Below, in pieces: positions 1-8,571 of a DNA stretch of 34,669 nt. The DNA lies in NCBI GenBank assembly GCA_012521755.1, contig JAAYLV010000126.1:1-34669 (forward strand), given 5' to 3'. This DNA is from Bacillota bacterium. Lineage in GTDB: Bacteria > Bacillota > Limnochordia > JAAZLZ01. The stretch's first letter is position 1, and each line of letters starts with the position of its first letter. Under the pieces are notes generated by a model. The model saw only the letters and a list, made by a program, of their open reading frames with translations, did not search any database and had not been told where the DNA came from. A program made the translations under genes and the position numbers.

Positions 1-215
1 CTATAAACGCTCCTCCCAGCAAGTATCTGGCCAAAGGTGCACCTCCCTTATTGCTTTGCCCTAGCTTATTCGAGGCCTGAGGCCTCTGCACCTTTGCCCG
101 CGGAAGAATTTTCTGATCATTCAAGCCTGGTTTCCCAAGGAGGACTGCTTGCCGGCGAGCCCCAGACGGCAGGCCGGAAAGCGGGCCATGATATTATGCT
201 TGGCAACGGTTCAGA
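1..215. other. Gene-free window edge
   Basis: No supportable gene lies downstream of the deacetylase stop. The only structure noticed is a perfect 15-base palindrome at 72-86 (GAGGCCTGAGGCCTC), which lacks a T-tract on either side and so does not look like a terminator. Any further gene of the preceding operon would lie beyond the window. Confidence 0.4.
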
Positions 216-1439
216 TCACTCGGGAGCCGCGACCCATGGCTGAGGGAATTCCAGAAGGTCAGAGAGGGGTACAAGTTGGATGCCCCGTTCGGAGAGGGTG
301 GGGAGCATCTCGTGGAGGACCTTTGCAGTCGCGTTCTTCACATGGCCGACGCCGATGGCGCTTCCCTCCCGGAGGGCCCGGCGGATGAGCCGCTCGAACT
401 GACGGCGGACCGAGGCCTCTTCGGCCACGTTGTCGAGGAAGATGTAATTGACGGCAAAGGGCACCCCCATAGACCGGGAAAGGGCCGGGACGACCGAGGC
501 CGGGGCCGTGTTGCTGTCGAAGAAGAAAAAACCGTGTTCCCTGACGACTTCCAGGATGATCCCCATGGCCCGGGAGTCGCTGGTGACTTTCGAGCCCATG
601 TGGTTGCTGACCCCGACGATGCCGGGAACGGAAGCGATGGCCTCGCGAACGAGCCTTGCGATCTCCTCATCGTCCATGTCCACAGTCACCATCCCCGGAC
701 CGGCATCAAGGCCGCTGAGGGCCTCCATGGGCAGATGGAGGAGGATCTCATGGCCCCTGGCGAGTCCCAGGGAGGCATGCCTCTGGGAATAGGGCACGTG
801 GGGCAAGACGGCCAGGGTCAGGGGCCCCGGCAGCTCCAAGAGACTATCGGCTGCCGCCCAATCGTAGCCCCAGTCATCGATGACGATGGCGACCCGTGCG
901 CGGGGACGGGGCCTCACTGGAAGCCTCCTTTCCAGGAGGAGTTCGTGGGTGATGATGAACTGGTCCTCGGTCGGGAAGCCGATGGTGAGGAGAAGCTCAT
1001 CCTCCTGTCCCGGAGAAGCGACGACCTCGCCGCCGACTCCTTCCAGGGCCAGGGCTAATTGGCTGAGGAGATCTTCGGGGAGAGAGTCGCCAACGAGGCG
1101 GCAGCTGCGATACGGCCACTGGAGCAAGCCCTCGTCAACTTCCAGCTCCATCTCCTGCTCCCAGGCGGCGATGCTTTCGGGACCGGCTCCGGCCGGCAAG
1201 ATCTCTGCCGCCTGCAAGACCATCAGCACCTGATCTTCGATGCGCTGTGCCTTGGGGCCGTAATCCACGACCAGTCGGCCTTCCTCCCGGCTGAGGATGA
1301 AATCCTCAGTCTGTTCCAGGATGCCGCTGCCGTAGATTCGGGCCAGAAAAAACCAACCGCTGGCAAAGGCCAGCAGACATAGGAGGGCTGCCAAGGGCCC
1401 TCCGGGAAGGCGCACAACCCTTCGCTGCAAACGCTTCAC
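216..1439 (-). CDS. Divergent polysaccharide deacetylase (YibQ/DUF610-type), membrane anchored
   Basis: The 407-residue protein has an N-terminal membrane anchor (about residues 13-33) and an extracytoplasmic region of about 160 residues with no recognised domain. A C-terminal domain from about residue 180 matches the divergent polysaccharide deacetylase family (PF04748, E. coli YibQ). Supporting motifs are VAIVIDDWGYD, the HLPMEAL block, the SNHMGSKVTSD block and FFFDSNT. The fold is related to NodB carbohydrate esterases, but the substrate of this divergent branch is unsettled. The start is GTG, overlapping the TGA of the upstream PDZ gene as GTGA, which implies translational coupling. Its place after a processing protease and a PDZ membrane protein suggests a cell-envelope role; that role is inferred. 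Confidence 0.88.
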   Translation of the reverse strand: MKRLQRRVVRLPGGPLAALLCLLAFASGWFFLARIYGSGILEQTEDFILSREEGRLVVDYGPKAQRIEDQVLMVLQAAEILPAGAGPESIAAWEQEMELEVDEGLLQWPYRSCRLVGDSLPEDLLSQLALALEGVGGEVVASPGQEDELLLTIGFPTEDQFIITHELLLERRLPVRPRPRARVAIVIDDWGYDWAAADSLLELPGPLTLAVLPHVPYSQRHASLGLARGHEILLHLPMEALSGLDAGPGMVTVDMDDEEIARLVREAIASVPGIVGVSNHMGSKVTSDSRAMGIILEVVREHGFFFFDSNTAPASVVPALSRSMGVPFAVNYIFLDNVAEEASVRRQFERLIRRALREGSAIGVGHVKNATAKVLHEMLPTLSERGIQLVPLSDLLEFPQPWVAAPE

Positions 1440-2707
1440 CTTCTAAAACCCATTCTCTTGACAAGCTCTGTCCACAGGCTCCGCAGTCGCCGGAGGAGCC
1501 ACCCGGGCCGCTGCAGGCCTCTCAGCTCCACATAAGCGGCAGACCACGGGAGGGGCACAAAAAGAACCCCCAAGGACCCCCCCTGATGACGAGGATACCA
1601 CATCACCACCTCTTGTTCCTCCCTGCGGACAAGAAGTTCCAAAGGTCCCGGGGGGAGCCATCTTAGATCATCGCCAGGGAGCAAGGAATGACCGTTGACG
1701 GCCAAGATCACATCCCCAGAGCGAAGACCGAGGCTGTGTCCAGTCCCGCCGGGGAAAACATCAAGGACCCCAAGTCCATCGAGGGCAGGGGTAAAAAGGG
1801 GCTGGCCCCCTAGCTCCATGCGATTCCCCAGCTGGATGACCAGGTCGTGCCCGAGGATGGCAAAGAGGGGTGAGAAATAGCGGAGGGGTTGGAAGCTGTC
1901 GGCGAGGACGGCGAGGATGAGGAGGATGATGCTGTAAGCGAAAAGATAAAGGGAAGATAAGGACGCTTTCTCCCGGGGCGTGCGGGACAGGGCCATATCT
2001 CCATAGCCTAAGGCCGCAACGACGGGAAACAGGATGTAGACCAGCTCCATCCCCCCGGGGACCTCCTGGGGAGGTTTGATCAAGGGCCACCAAGAGGGCA
2101 TGTTGACGACTTCCCGGAGGGGACCCTCGGGCAGGGTTAGATAGACGAGGGCCACCAAAGGCAGGGGCCAGAACTTCTGGAGGGCAAATCCCCCCACCAC
2201 CCGGCCGTCCCTCCCCTTCACATAGACGGGGTTGGGGTTTAAGTGGCCGCTGATGCGGATGAGGACCGCCTCCACCAGATGGAGGACGGCGACCAATCCC
2301 ATCACCGACGGGATGTGGATCTGCGGCCAGCCAAAGAGGAGATGGGAAAAGGACAGCAGCCCCCCGGCATAGGAAAAGCACAGGAACCGGGGGTGGACGA
2401 GCATCAACAGGAGGGCTAGGGGCCAAATGTAAGCGACGCCGCTGTCGGTCAGAGAAATGCCGATGATGATAAAAAGCCCCGTGCCCAGGGCCCCGCCAAG
2501 GAGGCCGAAGAGGATGCTCCTGGTCGTCTGCTGCCGGGGCTCGTATCTTACCCGACCAAACAACCGCTCCTCCACTGCCGCCACCCGTCGGTACTGGAAG
2601 TGGACAAGACCGACGACAATGGCCAGGGCGAGGAAGTACTCGGACCGAAACACCATTGCGGGGATTGACTTGAGGAGGAGCTTGGCGACTTCAAGGAATG
2701 CGGTCAA
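1436..2707 (-). CDS. Polytopic membrane protein with C-terminal PDZ domain (MinJ/YvjD-like)
   Basis: This 423-residue protein has about seven or eight hydrophobic segments (the first near residues 17-38). A single PDZ-like domain follows at about residues 305-370, recognised by GLGVLDVFPGGTGHSLGL followed by SGDVILAVNGHSL. Topology and position next to a CtpB-type protease match B. subtilis MinJ (YvjD), which bridges DivIVA and MinD during division-site selection. Sequence similarity to MinJ itself cannot be confirmed here, so no symbol is given. The start is TTG and no good Shine-Dalgarno sequence precedes it, so expression may depend on coupling to the peptidase gene ending 58 bases upstream. 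Its stop overlaps the deacetylase start. Confidence 0.8.
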   Translation of the reverse strand: MTAFLEVAKLLLKSIPAMVFRSEYFLALAIVVGLVHFQYRRVAAVEERLFGRVRYEPRQQTTRSILFGLLGGALGTGLFIIIGISLTDSGVAYIWPLALLLMLVHPRFLCFSYAGGLLSFSHLLFGWPQIHIPSVMGLVAVLHLVEAVLIRISGHLNPNPVYVKGRDGRVVGGFALQKFWPLPLVALVYLTLPEGPLREVVNMPSWWPLIKPPQEVPGGMELVYILFPVVAALGYGDMALSRTPREKASLSSLYLFAYSIILLILAVLADSFQPLRYFSPLFAILGHDLVIQLGNRMELGGQPLFTPALDGLGVLDVFPGGTGHSLGLRSGDVILAVNGHSLLPGDDLRWLPPGPLELLVRREEQEVVMWYPRHQGGSLGVLFVPLPWSAAYVELRGLQRPGWLLRRLRSLWTELVKRMGFRR

Positions 2708-2765
2708 AATAGAGCGGCAGGCCGAAAGGGACCTGCCGAATCACCCCTTTCCCGGGCTGCAGGCC

Positions 2766-4010
2766 TCAACTAGCTTGGGCCAGGGCCTCTGCATGGAGCC
2801 TTTCCCCAAGGAGTTCCACCGCTGTGCGCAGCTGGCGATCCCGCTCCAAATCCAGCTCGGCATCTAAGGGTTGCAGCTCCCGCTCCTCCCCCTCCGGCAA
2901 AGGCTCCGGTTCGACGAAGACATCGGGCTCGATGCCCACCTTGTCGATGAAGTGGCCGCCGGAGGTGGCATAGCGGGCGGTGGTGAGCCTCAGGGCCGAA
3001 CCATCCCCCAGGGGGATGACCGTCTGGACTAGGCCTTTGCCGAAGGTGGTGGTGCCAACGATGGTGGCCAGACCGCTGTCCCGCAGGGCCCCGGCCACAA
3101 TCTCCGATGCGCTCGCGGTGCCTTTGTCCGTCAAGACCACCATCGGCAGCGGCGGACGGGTATTGCGCAGCTGGGCATAAATCGTCTCCCGCTGGCCTTC
3201 CCTGCCGACGATGTGGACGATGGGGCCGTGATCGAGGAAGTGGTCGACTACTTGCACCGCCTGGGTCAGGAGGCCTCCCGCATTGGACCGCAAGTCAAGG
3301 ATCAGGGCCCGCATGCCCCGTTCGTCCAGATCCCGCAGGGTCTCCTGCAGGACCGTGGATGTCCGTTCGTTAAAGGACGACAGCCGCACATAGCCGATGC
3401 CGTCTTGGATGATCTCCGCTTTGGGAACAACGGGGACCTCCACATTGTCCCGGATGATCTCAACTTCAAACTGCTCCCCGTCCCGCTCGATCCCGAGGAC
3501 GACCTTTGTTCCTTCCGGCCCCCGCATCATATCCACGGCTTGATTGACGAGCATGCCCTCGGTGGGTTGGCCGTCGATGGTGCGGATGATGTCCCCAGTG
3601 CGCAGACCCAGCCGGTGACCGGGAGTGGACGGGATGGGTGAAACGATGGTGAGCTGCCCTTTGTGCATCGTCACCACGATGCCGATGCCGGCGAATTCAC
3701 CGCTGGTATCCACCTTCATCTCCGCGTAGGCCCTCGGCTCCATGTAGTAAGTGTAGGGATCCAAGACTTCCCAGAGCATGCCATTGATGGTGCCCTTGAG
3801 CACATAAGCTTTGACCAGGTCGACGGTGTTCACATCATCCACGTAGGCCGTCTTCACCAAGGAGATGATCCGCATCACCTGGTCCAGATTCTCCATATTG
3901 TCGCCCGCCCGGACCTGCATCATGAACACCGCGGCCAGGATACACCCCAAAACCAAGAGGGGAGTGAGCCTGCTATGGAGCAACCTATGTCTCGATACAG
4001 TGATGGACAT
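2766..4010 (-). CDS. ctpB: S41 family C-terminal processing peptidase (CtpA/CtpB-type)
   Basis: This is a carboxyl-terminal processing serine protease exported by an N-terminal signal-anchor. With the start chosen here the product has 414 residues. A PDZ domain lies at about residues 95-180, followed by the S41 core. The catalytic Ser-Lys-Gln set is visible: Ser300 in GTASASEI, Lys325 in TFGKG and Gln329 four residues later, with the expected 25-residue Ser-Lys spacing. An ATG at 4046 would add 12 residues but has a weak ribosome binding site. The ATG at 4010 is preceded by GAGGAAGG at ideal spacing. In B. subtilis, CtpB cleaves SpoIVFA during sporulation and sits next to minJ. Its own promoter is at 4122-4151. 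Confidence 0.92.
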   Translation of the reverse strand: MSITVSRHRLLHSRLTPLLVLGCILAAVFMMQVRAGDNMENLDQVMRIISLVKTAYVDDVNTVDLVKAYVLKGTINGMLWEVLDPYTYYMEPRAYAEMKVDTSGEFAGIGIVVTMHKGQLTIVSPIPSTPGHRLGLRTGDIIRTIDGQPTEGMLVNQAVDMMRGPEGTKVVLGIERDGEQFEVEIIRDNVEVPVVPKAEIIQDGIGYVRLSSFNERTSTVLQETLRDLDERGMRALILDLRSNAGGLLTQAVQVVDHFLDHGPIVHIVGREGQRETIYAQLRNTRPPLPMVVLTDKGTASASEIVAGALRDSGLATIVGTTTFGKGLVQTVIPLGDGSALRLTTARYATSGGHFIDKVGIEPDVFVEPEPLPEGEERELQPLDAELDLERDRQLRTAVELLGERLHAEALAQAS

Positions 4011-4080
4011 GGTTGATAGCCTTCCTCTCATGCGAACCTGCCACATTCATATGCAGCACCAGGCTCTTTTATTTATATAC

Positions 4081-4111
4081 GATGGAGCCCGCCTGGAACA
4101 GACGGGCCATC
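4081..4111 (-). other. 5' leader hairpin of the ctp operon
   Basis: The inverted repeat GATGG...CCATC with an inner CCCG/CGGG pair lies just downstream of the predicted transcription start of the ctp operon. It would form a stem-loop at the very 5' end of the mRNA. No T-tract follows on the minus strand, so it is more likely a stability or leader structure than a terminator. Confidence 0.4.
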
Positions 4112-4121
4112 GCCTACAACG

Positions 4122-4151
4122 ATTATATTCGAGATCCCTATCCTTTGTAAA
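4122..4151 (-). promoter_or_regulatory. Sigma-A-type promoter of the ctp operon
   Basis: On the minus strand TTTACA (4146-4151) and a perfect TATAAT (4122-4127) are separated by 18 bases. Transcription would start near 4115, about 105 bases before the preferred ctpB start. It lies in the 149-base gap after the transketolase genes, where no convincing terminator is visible. Confidence 0.65.
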
Positions 4152-4159
4152 GAAGGGCG

Positions 4160-5110
4160 CTAGGCCTTGCGGCCGACGACTTCCCGCACCCTTTGAGCTA
4201 CATTGGCCGCGGTAAGTCCATAATGTTCCAGGAGCTCCCCTGCTCCCCCCGACTGGCCAAAGACATCGGGCACCCCGACCCGCTTCATGGGCACAGGGCA
4301 GTTTTCCCCTAAGACCTCCGCCACCGCGCTGCCAAGGCCCCCGATGATGGAGTGTTCTTCGGCGGTGACGACGGCTCCCGTCTCCCGGGCGGCCTTGATG
4401 ACGGCCTCTCCATCGAGGGGCTTGATAGTCCCCATATTGAGCACCCGGATGCTGAGGCCCTCTCCCGCGAGGGCTTCGGCCGCCTCCAAGGCGGCGCCCA
4501 CCATCACGCCACAGGCGATGATGGTGGCATCTCCCCCATCCCGCAGGAGGGCGGCTTTGCCCAGTTGGAACTGGTAGTCATCGCCGAAAACGACGGGGAC
4601 CCCGCCCCGGGTGAAGCGCAGATAGACAGGTCCCACATGGGCCGCGGCGGCCTTGACGGCCTGGACAGCCTCCACGTAGTCCGCGGGGACGATGACGGTC
4701 ATCCCCGGGATGGCCCGCATCAAAGCGATATCCTCCAGGGCTTGGTGGGTGGCACCGTCCTCGCCGACGGTGACGCCCGCATGCGTCGCTCCGATCTTCA
4801 CGTTCAAGCCGGGATAGCCGATGGAGTTGCGCACTTGATCGTAGGCCCTGCCTGTGGCAAACATGGCAAAGGTGCTCGCGAACGGAATCTTGCCGGCGGC
4901 GGCGAGCCCCGCGGCCGTCCCCATCATATCCTGCTCAGCAATGCCCATCTGGAAAAAGCGCTCCGGGAACTGGGCGGCGAACTTGCTCGTCCTGGTCGAA
5001 GCGGACAGGTCCGCATCCAGCACAACTACGTTAGGATTTTCCTTGCCAAGCTCTACCAATGCGTCGCCGTAGGCTTCCCGCGTTGCGATCTTTTTGCCTA
5101 GCATAGTCAC
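4160..5110 (-). CDS. Transketolase, C-terminal (pyrimidine-binding) subunit
   Basis: This 316-residue protein carries the pyrimidine-binding and C-terminal domains of a transketolase split into two polypeptides. The region around FFQMGIAEQDMMGTAAGLAA contains the conserved Glu that activates thiamine diphosphate. GATHAGVTVGEDGATHQ is typical of the half-size transketolase family, and the C-terminal regulatory-like domain starts at about residue 190. It should pair with the subunit encoded immediately upstream to move two-carbon units between sugar phosphates. The start is GTG, preceded by a G-rich ribosome binding site (GGGGAGGGGGG), with ATG two codons later as an alternative. The gap to the N-terminal subunit is 12 bases. 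Confidence 0.93.
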   Translation of the reverse strand: MTMLGKKIATREAYGDALVELGKENPNVVVLDADLSASTRTSKFAAQFPERFFQMGIAEQDMMGTAAGLAAAGKIPFASTFAMFATGRAYDQVRNSIGYPGLNVKIGATHAGVTVGEDGATHQALEDIALMRAIPGMTVIVPADYVEAVQAVKAAAAHVGPVYLRFTRGGVPVVFGDDYQFQLGKAALLRDGGDATIIACGVMVGAALEAAEALAGEGLSIRVLNMGTIKPLDGEAVIKAARETGAVVTAEEHSIIGGLGSAVAEVLGENCPVPMKRVGVPDVFGQSGGAGELLEHYGLTAANVAQRVREVVGRKA

Positions 5111-5122
5111 TTCCCCCCTCCC

Positions 5123-5941
5123 CTAGTTGGCAAGCTCCGCCAAGGCTTGTTCTACCTGCTCAGGCTTGGGCGCGACCCCGTGCCAATCGACCTTCCCTTC
5201 CATGAAGGAAACGCCTTTGCCCTTGACTGTGTTGGCCACCACCAGGGTCGGCCGCCCCTTTGTCTCCCTGGCCTTGGCATCGGCCTCCAGGATCTGATCG
5301 AGATCATGGCCATCGATCTCCAGCACATGCCAGCCGAAGGAGGCAAAGCGATCGGCAACTCGGCCCAGGGACTTGACATCCGTGACGGTGCCGTCGATCT
5401 GCAGGCCGTTGTAATCCACAAAGGCGAGGAGATTGTCTAGTCCACGGTGGACGCTGGTCATGGCCGCCTCCCAGACTTGCCCTTCCTGGATCTCCCCATC
5501 CCCGAGGATGACATAGACGCGCCAGGAGGCTCCATCGAGCTTGCCGGCCAAGGCCATGCCGTTGGCGATGGACAGGCCCTGTCCCAGGGAGCCCGTTGAG
5601 GCCTCCACCCCGGGGGTGCTCGTCATGTCCGGATGACCCTGGAGCATGCTGCCAAGGCGGCGCAGCTCCACCAGTTTTTCCACGGGGAAGTAGCCGGCTT
5701 CAGCCAGGGCCGCATAAAGGGCCGGAGCCGCATGCCCTTTGGACAGTACCAGCCGGTCCCGCTCGGGCCAGTTGGGATTGGCCGGATCGTGCTTCATGAT
5801 CTCAAAGTAGAGGGCAGCGACGATATCGGCGATGGACAAAGACCCTCCCGGATGACCCGAGCCGGCAGCGCCGGTCATGGTGATGATGTGACGTCGGATC
5901 TGCCTTGCTTTTTCCTTCAGGAAGCTTTTCTTGTCGGTCAA
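5123..5941 (-). CDS. Transketolase, N-terminal (thiamine diphosphate-binding) subunit
   Basis: This 272-residue protein is the thiamine-binding half. It contains AGSGHPGGSLS near residues 25-36, LSKGHAAPALYA, and the diphosphate/Mg2+ motif GDGEIQEGQVWEAA about 30 residues before VDYNGLQIDG. The TTG start overlaps the TGA of yitT as TTGA and has AAGGGG at good spacing. Together with the next gene it forms a complete split enzyme, as in many Bacillota and Archaea. No other pentose phosphate gene is nearby, so the position gives no extra clue to substrate. DXP synthase is unlikely because both halves are separate and lack its extra domain. Confidence 0.93.
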   Translation of the reverse strand: MTDKKSFLKEKARQIRRHIITMTGAAGSGHPGGSLSIADIVAALYFEIMKHDPANPNWPERDRLVLSKGHAAPALYAALAEAGYFPVEKLVELRRLGSMLQGHPDMTSTPGVEASTGSLGQGLSIANGMALAGKLDGASWRVYVILGDGEIQEGQVWEAAMTSVHRGLDNLLAFVDYNGLQIDGTVTDVKSLGRVADRFASFGWHVLEIDGHDLDQILEADAKARETKGRPTLVVANTVKGKGVSFMEGKVDWHGVAPKPEQVEQALAELAN

Positions 5942-6795
5942 CGCTTATCACCCCTTGCTTTAAATCCTTCTCCCAAGACTTCGTGGACATCGGTGATGGC
6001 CATGAAGGCATTCGGGTCCAAGTCGGCCACGATCTCCTTCACCCGGGGGATCTCCGGCCGGGAGACGATGACGAAGAGCACCTTCCTTTCCCTACCGGTA
6101 TAAGCACCAGTCCCGTGGAGGATGGTGACCCCCCGTTCCATCTTATCCAAGACGGCCTGAGCTACCTCCTCGGGACGCTCGGAGATTATGTAAGCCGCCC
6201 GAGCATAATCCGTCCCCTCCTGAACGAGATCGATGGTCCGGCTGGAGATTATCAGGGAAAGGAGGGCATAAAGGGCCAGTTCAGGGCTGAAGAGGAACCC
6301 CGCCAGGGCGATGATGGAAAAATCGATGACGAGGAGGGCTTGACCCAGGCTCAGTCGGGACCAGTGGCTGAGGAGATGGGCAGCCATGTCGGTGCCCCCG
6401 GTGGAGCCGCCGAAGTAGAAGGTGATGCCGGTCCCAATGCCGGCCAAGCCGCCGCCGTAGATGGCGGCCAGCACCGGATCGGATGTGGCCGGCCCCAGCC
6501 ATACGCCCAAAAGCTCTACCATCACCGACAGGACCCCGGCGCCAAACAAGGTCTTTACCCCAAACAATGGTCCGATGACCAGCCAGCTGACCAGGAAGAG
6601 GGGCACATTGAGGCAAATCATCGTCAGCCCGACAGGCCACTCCCAAAGATAAAAGGCCATGATGGCCAGTCCACTGACGCCTCCCGCGGCCAGCTTGTTT
6701 GGAATGAGGAACCAAACAAGGCCCAGGGCCGTCAGGCTGACCCCCAGGACAATTCCCAGGTGCTCCAATAGGATCCGCAGCCAACCTTTCTTCAA
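5938..6795 (-). CDS. YitT family membrane protein (DUF161 + DUF2179)
   Basis: The 285-residue protein has five or six predicted membrane segments in the first 195 residues (the YitT/DUF161 domain). These include PNKLAAGGVSGLA and the FYFGGSTGGTDMAAHL block. A C-terminal soluble DUF2179 domain follows (about residues 210-280). The family is widespread in Bacillota and its biochemical function is unknown. In B. subtilis the paralogue yvjA lies directly after prfB, so the position here is conserved apart from the inserted surface-polymer genes. The TTG start overlaps the TGA of the upstream glycosyltransferase (TTGA) and is preceded by AAGGGA. Confidence 0.9.
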   Translation of the reverse strand: MKKGWLRILLEHLGIVLGVSLTALGLVWFLIPNKLAAGGVSGLAIMAFYLWEWPVGLTMICLNVPLFLVSWLVIGPLFGVKTLFGAGVLSVMVELLGVWLGPATSDPVLAAIYGGGLAGIGTGITFYFGGSTGGTDMAAHLLSHWSRLSLGQALLVIDFSIIALAGFLFSPELALYALLSLIISSRTIDLVQEGTDYARAAYIISERPEEVAQAVLDKMERGVTILHGTGAYTGRERKVLFVIVSRPEIPRVKEIVADLDPNAFMAITDVHEVLGEGFKARGDKR

Positions 6796-7577
6796 CTAAG
6801 TTCCCTTCTCCCGGTAAGCTTTTGCCGCAGCACCGCGCCGACAAAGGGGGGGATGAACAGCACCCGCCTGTATCGCCAGGGCTCCCGCAGCAAACGATAG
6901 AGCCACTCCAGTCCCCTCGCCTGCATCCACCGGGGGGCCCGCTGGACCCGGCCGGCGAGAACATCAAAGCTTCCCCCAACCCCGATGCCGATGGGCACTT
7001 GGAGGCTGGCTTGATGGCGGGCCAGCCAAAGCTCCTGCCGGGGCGTCCCCAGGCCCACGGCCAGGATGTGGGGGCGAGCCTCCCTTATTCTATCCAACAC
7101 CTGCCTCTCTTCATCGGGGGTGAAATAGCCGTGGTGGAATCCGGCGATGATGAGCCCGGGATGCCTCCTCTGCAGCTCCGCCGCTGCCTCCGCGGCGACC
7201 CCCTCCCTGGCTCCCAGGAGGAACAGCCCGTACCTCCTCCGGGCCGCGAGGGCCGCCAGGTTATCGAGAAGATCGATCCCGGCCACCCTCTCCGGCAGGG
7301 GACGGCCAAGGAACCGAGACGCCCAGATGAGACCGTAGCCATCGGGGACGACCAGGGCCGCTTCCTGAAAAACCTGGGCAAAGGGTTTATTTCGCCGCGC
7401 GAGCATAACCATTTCGGGGTTCGCAGTGATCACCTGACTCGGCCGCGCCCCATCCAGCAGCCCTTCGACCCTGCTCAAGGCTTCGGCCATGGTCACCGGA
7501 TCGATCCCCACACCCAGGATCCTAATCCTCCCCAGCTCTCTCCACCTCCCCGGCGAGGGCCAGGATGCCTTGGACAT
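6792..7577 (-). CDS. WecG/TagA/CpsF family glycosyltransferase
   Basis: This cytoplasmic GT26-type enzyme is predicted to transfer a sugar, typically N-acetylmannosamine, onto a lipid-linked intermediate of a wall or surface polymer. Conserved features are ITANPEM (Thr at about 51), VVPDGYG (Asp at about 79), AGIDLL, VGGSFDVLAG and APRWMQARGLEWLYRL. The Thr-Asp spacing of 28 equals that of the catalytic pair known from TagA. The ATG at 7577 has GAGGG nine bases upstream. A TTG at 7610 is in frame but has no ribosome binding site. The ATG overlaps csaB by 56 bases. The exact acceptor cannot be read from sequence. Confidence 0.92.
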   Translation of the reverse strand: MSKASWPSPGRWRELGRIRILGVGIDPVTMAEALSRVEGLLDGARPSQVITANPEMVMLARRNKPFAQVFQEAALVVPDGYGLIWASRFLGRPLPERVAGIDLLDNLAALAARRRYGLFLLGAREGVAAEAAAELQRRHPGLIIAGFHHGYFTPDEERQVLDRIREARPHILAVGLGTPRQELWLARHQASLQVPIGIGVGGSFDVLAGRVQRAPRWMQARGLEWLYRLLREPWRYRRVLFIPPFVGAVLRQKLTGRRELS

Positions 7578-8571
7578 CCAGTTTAGCCCTCTTCTGTAAA
7601 GCTTCTCCAAGGAGGATCAGATCCCTTCGCCGCTGTTCCCGGTCCTTCCAGGCCCGGTCCAGGAGCTTGAGGAGCTCACCCCTTTGGATCCCCTCGATCG
7701 GCAGCCCCTCCTGGCCGCTGATCCTGAGGAAAGCAGCCACCTTAGGATCGTAGATCAAGCCAACTCCCGGAACGCCCAGGCAAGCAGCCAGGATCAAGCT
7801 GTGGAGTCGCATCCCCAGACAGAGGCCGGCTTTTTCCAGGACCTCAAGGACAGCAGGCACATCCAACTCCCCCTCCCAGACCCTGGCCCCGAGGAGCCCG
7901 GCAGCCTTCAGGGAGATCTCCCTGTCCCGGGGCTGGAAGGGAAGAAACAAAGGTTCCAACTCAGAGCCACCGCAGAAGGAGTCCACGGCCGAGGCGATCT
8001 CATCCAGTTTGCCTTCAAGGCCGGGCCAAGCCCGCAGGGAGATCACCAAGAGAGATCCTGGTCTGGGAGGCTGCGGCGGACGGAGGAGAAAGGCGGGATC
8101 GGCGCTGACGCGGCCTGCAAGTTCGGGCGCAAGCTGCCTGGCCAGCTCTAGGGACTCTTCATCCCTGAGGCTGACCCGGTGGGCCAGCCGCAAGGCCACT
8201 CCCGCCGCCAGACGGCCCGACAGCGTCTCCAGGGGGCCGAGCCCCTGCGCGAAAAAATGGACCCGCCGACGGAAGATGCGGGCCAAGAGGACCAATGACA
8301 GATAGTAGAGGGGCGAGCGGATGCTGGTCACATCTTGGAAAAGGCCCCCGCCCCCGAGGACGAACACATCGCAGCTCCGAAGGGCCTTAAGGGCCTCCAG
8401 GGACAGGCGATGGACCGCGGGAAGACCGTGGCTTGCCCTTGTCCCTTCGGGATCCCCAGATAGGACCGTCAGCTCCGCCCCGGCCAGGGCAAGCTCCCTC
8501 GCCAGTCCCGCTAGGATGGCCTCATCCCCCACATTGCCGCAGCCGAAGTAGCCTGCCGCCAGGACCTTCAA
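7522..8571 (-). CDS. csaB: Polysaccharide pyruvyl transferase CsaB
   Basis: This 349-residue protein belongs to the pyruvyl transferase family (PF04230). It begins with KVLAAGYFGCGNVGDEAIL, has LGGGGLFQD near residue 75, and carries a CsaB-like C-terminal block: CLGMRLHSLILAA followed by IYDPKVAAFL. In known systems CsaB adds a pyruvyl ketal to a wall polymer that then anchors SLH-domain S-layer proteins. The reading frame stays open to 9033, but the upstream part lies antisense-like within the DUF5693 gene and is not protein-like. The TTG at 8571 overlaps the TGA of DUF5693 as TTGA, with AAGGGG eight bases before it, so it is the true start. Confidence 0.93.
   Translation of the reverse strand: MKVLAAGYFGCGNVGDEAILAGLARELALAGAELTVLSGDPEGTRASHGLPAVHRLSLEALKALRSCDVFVLGGGGLFQDVTSIRSPLYYLSLVLLARIFRRRVHFFAQGLGPLETLSGRLAAGVALRLAHRVSLRDEESLELARQLAPELAGRVSADPAFLLRPPQPPRPGSLLVISLRAWPGLEGKLDEIASAVDSFCGGSELEPLFLPFQPRDREISLKAAGLLGARVWEGELDVPAVLEVLEKAGLCLGMRLHSLILAACLGVPGVGLIYDPKVAAFLRISGQEGLPIEGIQRGELLKLLDRAWKDREQRRRDLILLGEALQKRAKLDVQGILALAGEVERAGED

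Noticed and set aside
72-86. GAGGCCTGAGGCCTC palindrome as a terminator
   Set aside because: The arms meet with no proper loop and no T-tract follows on either strand.
276-1058. A 260-residue plus-strand frame opposite the deacetylase
   Set aside because: The opposite strand encodes a recognisable deacetylase; this frame has repeated Asp-Gly/His runs and no ribosome binding site or domain.
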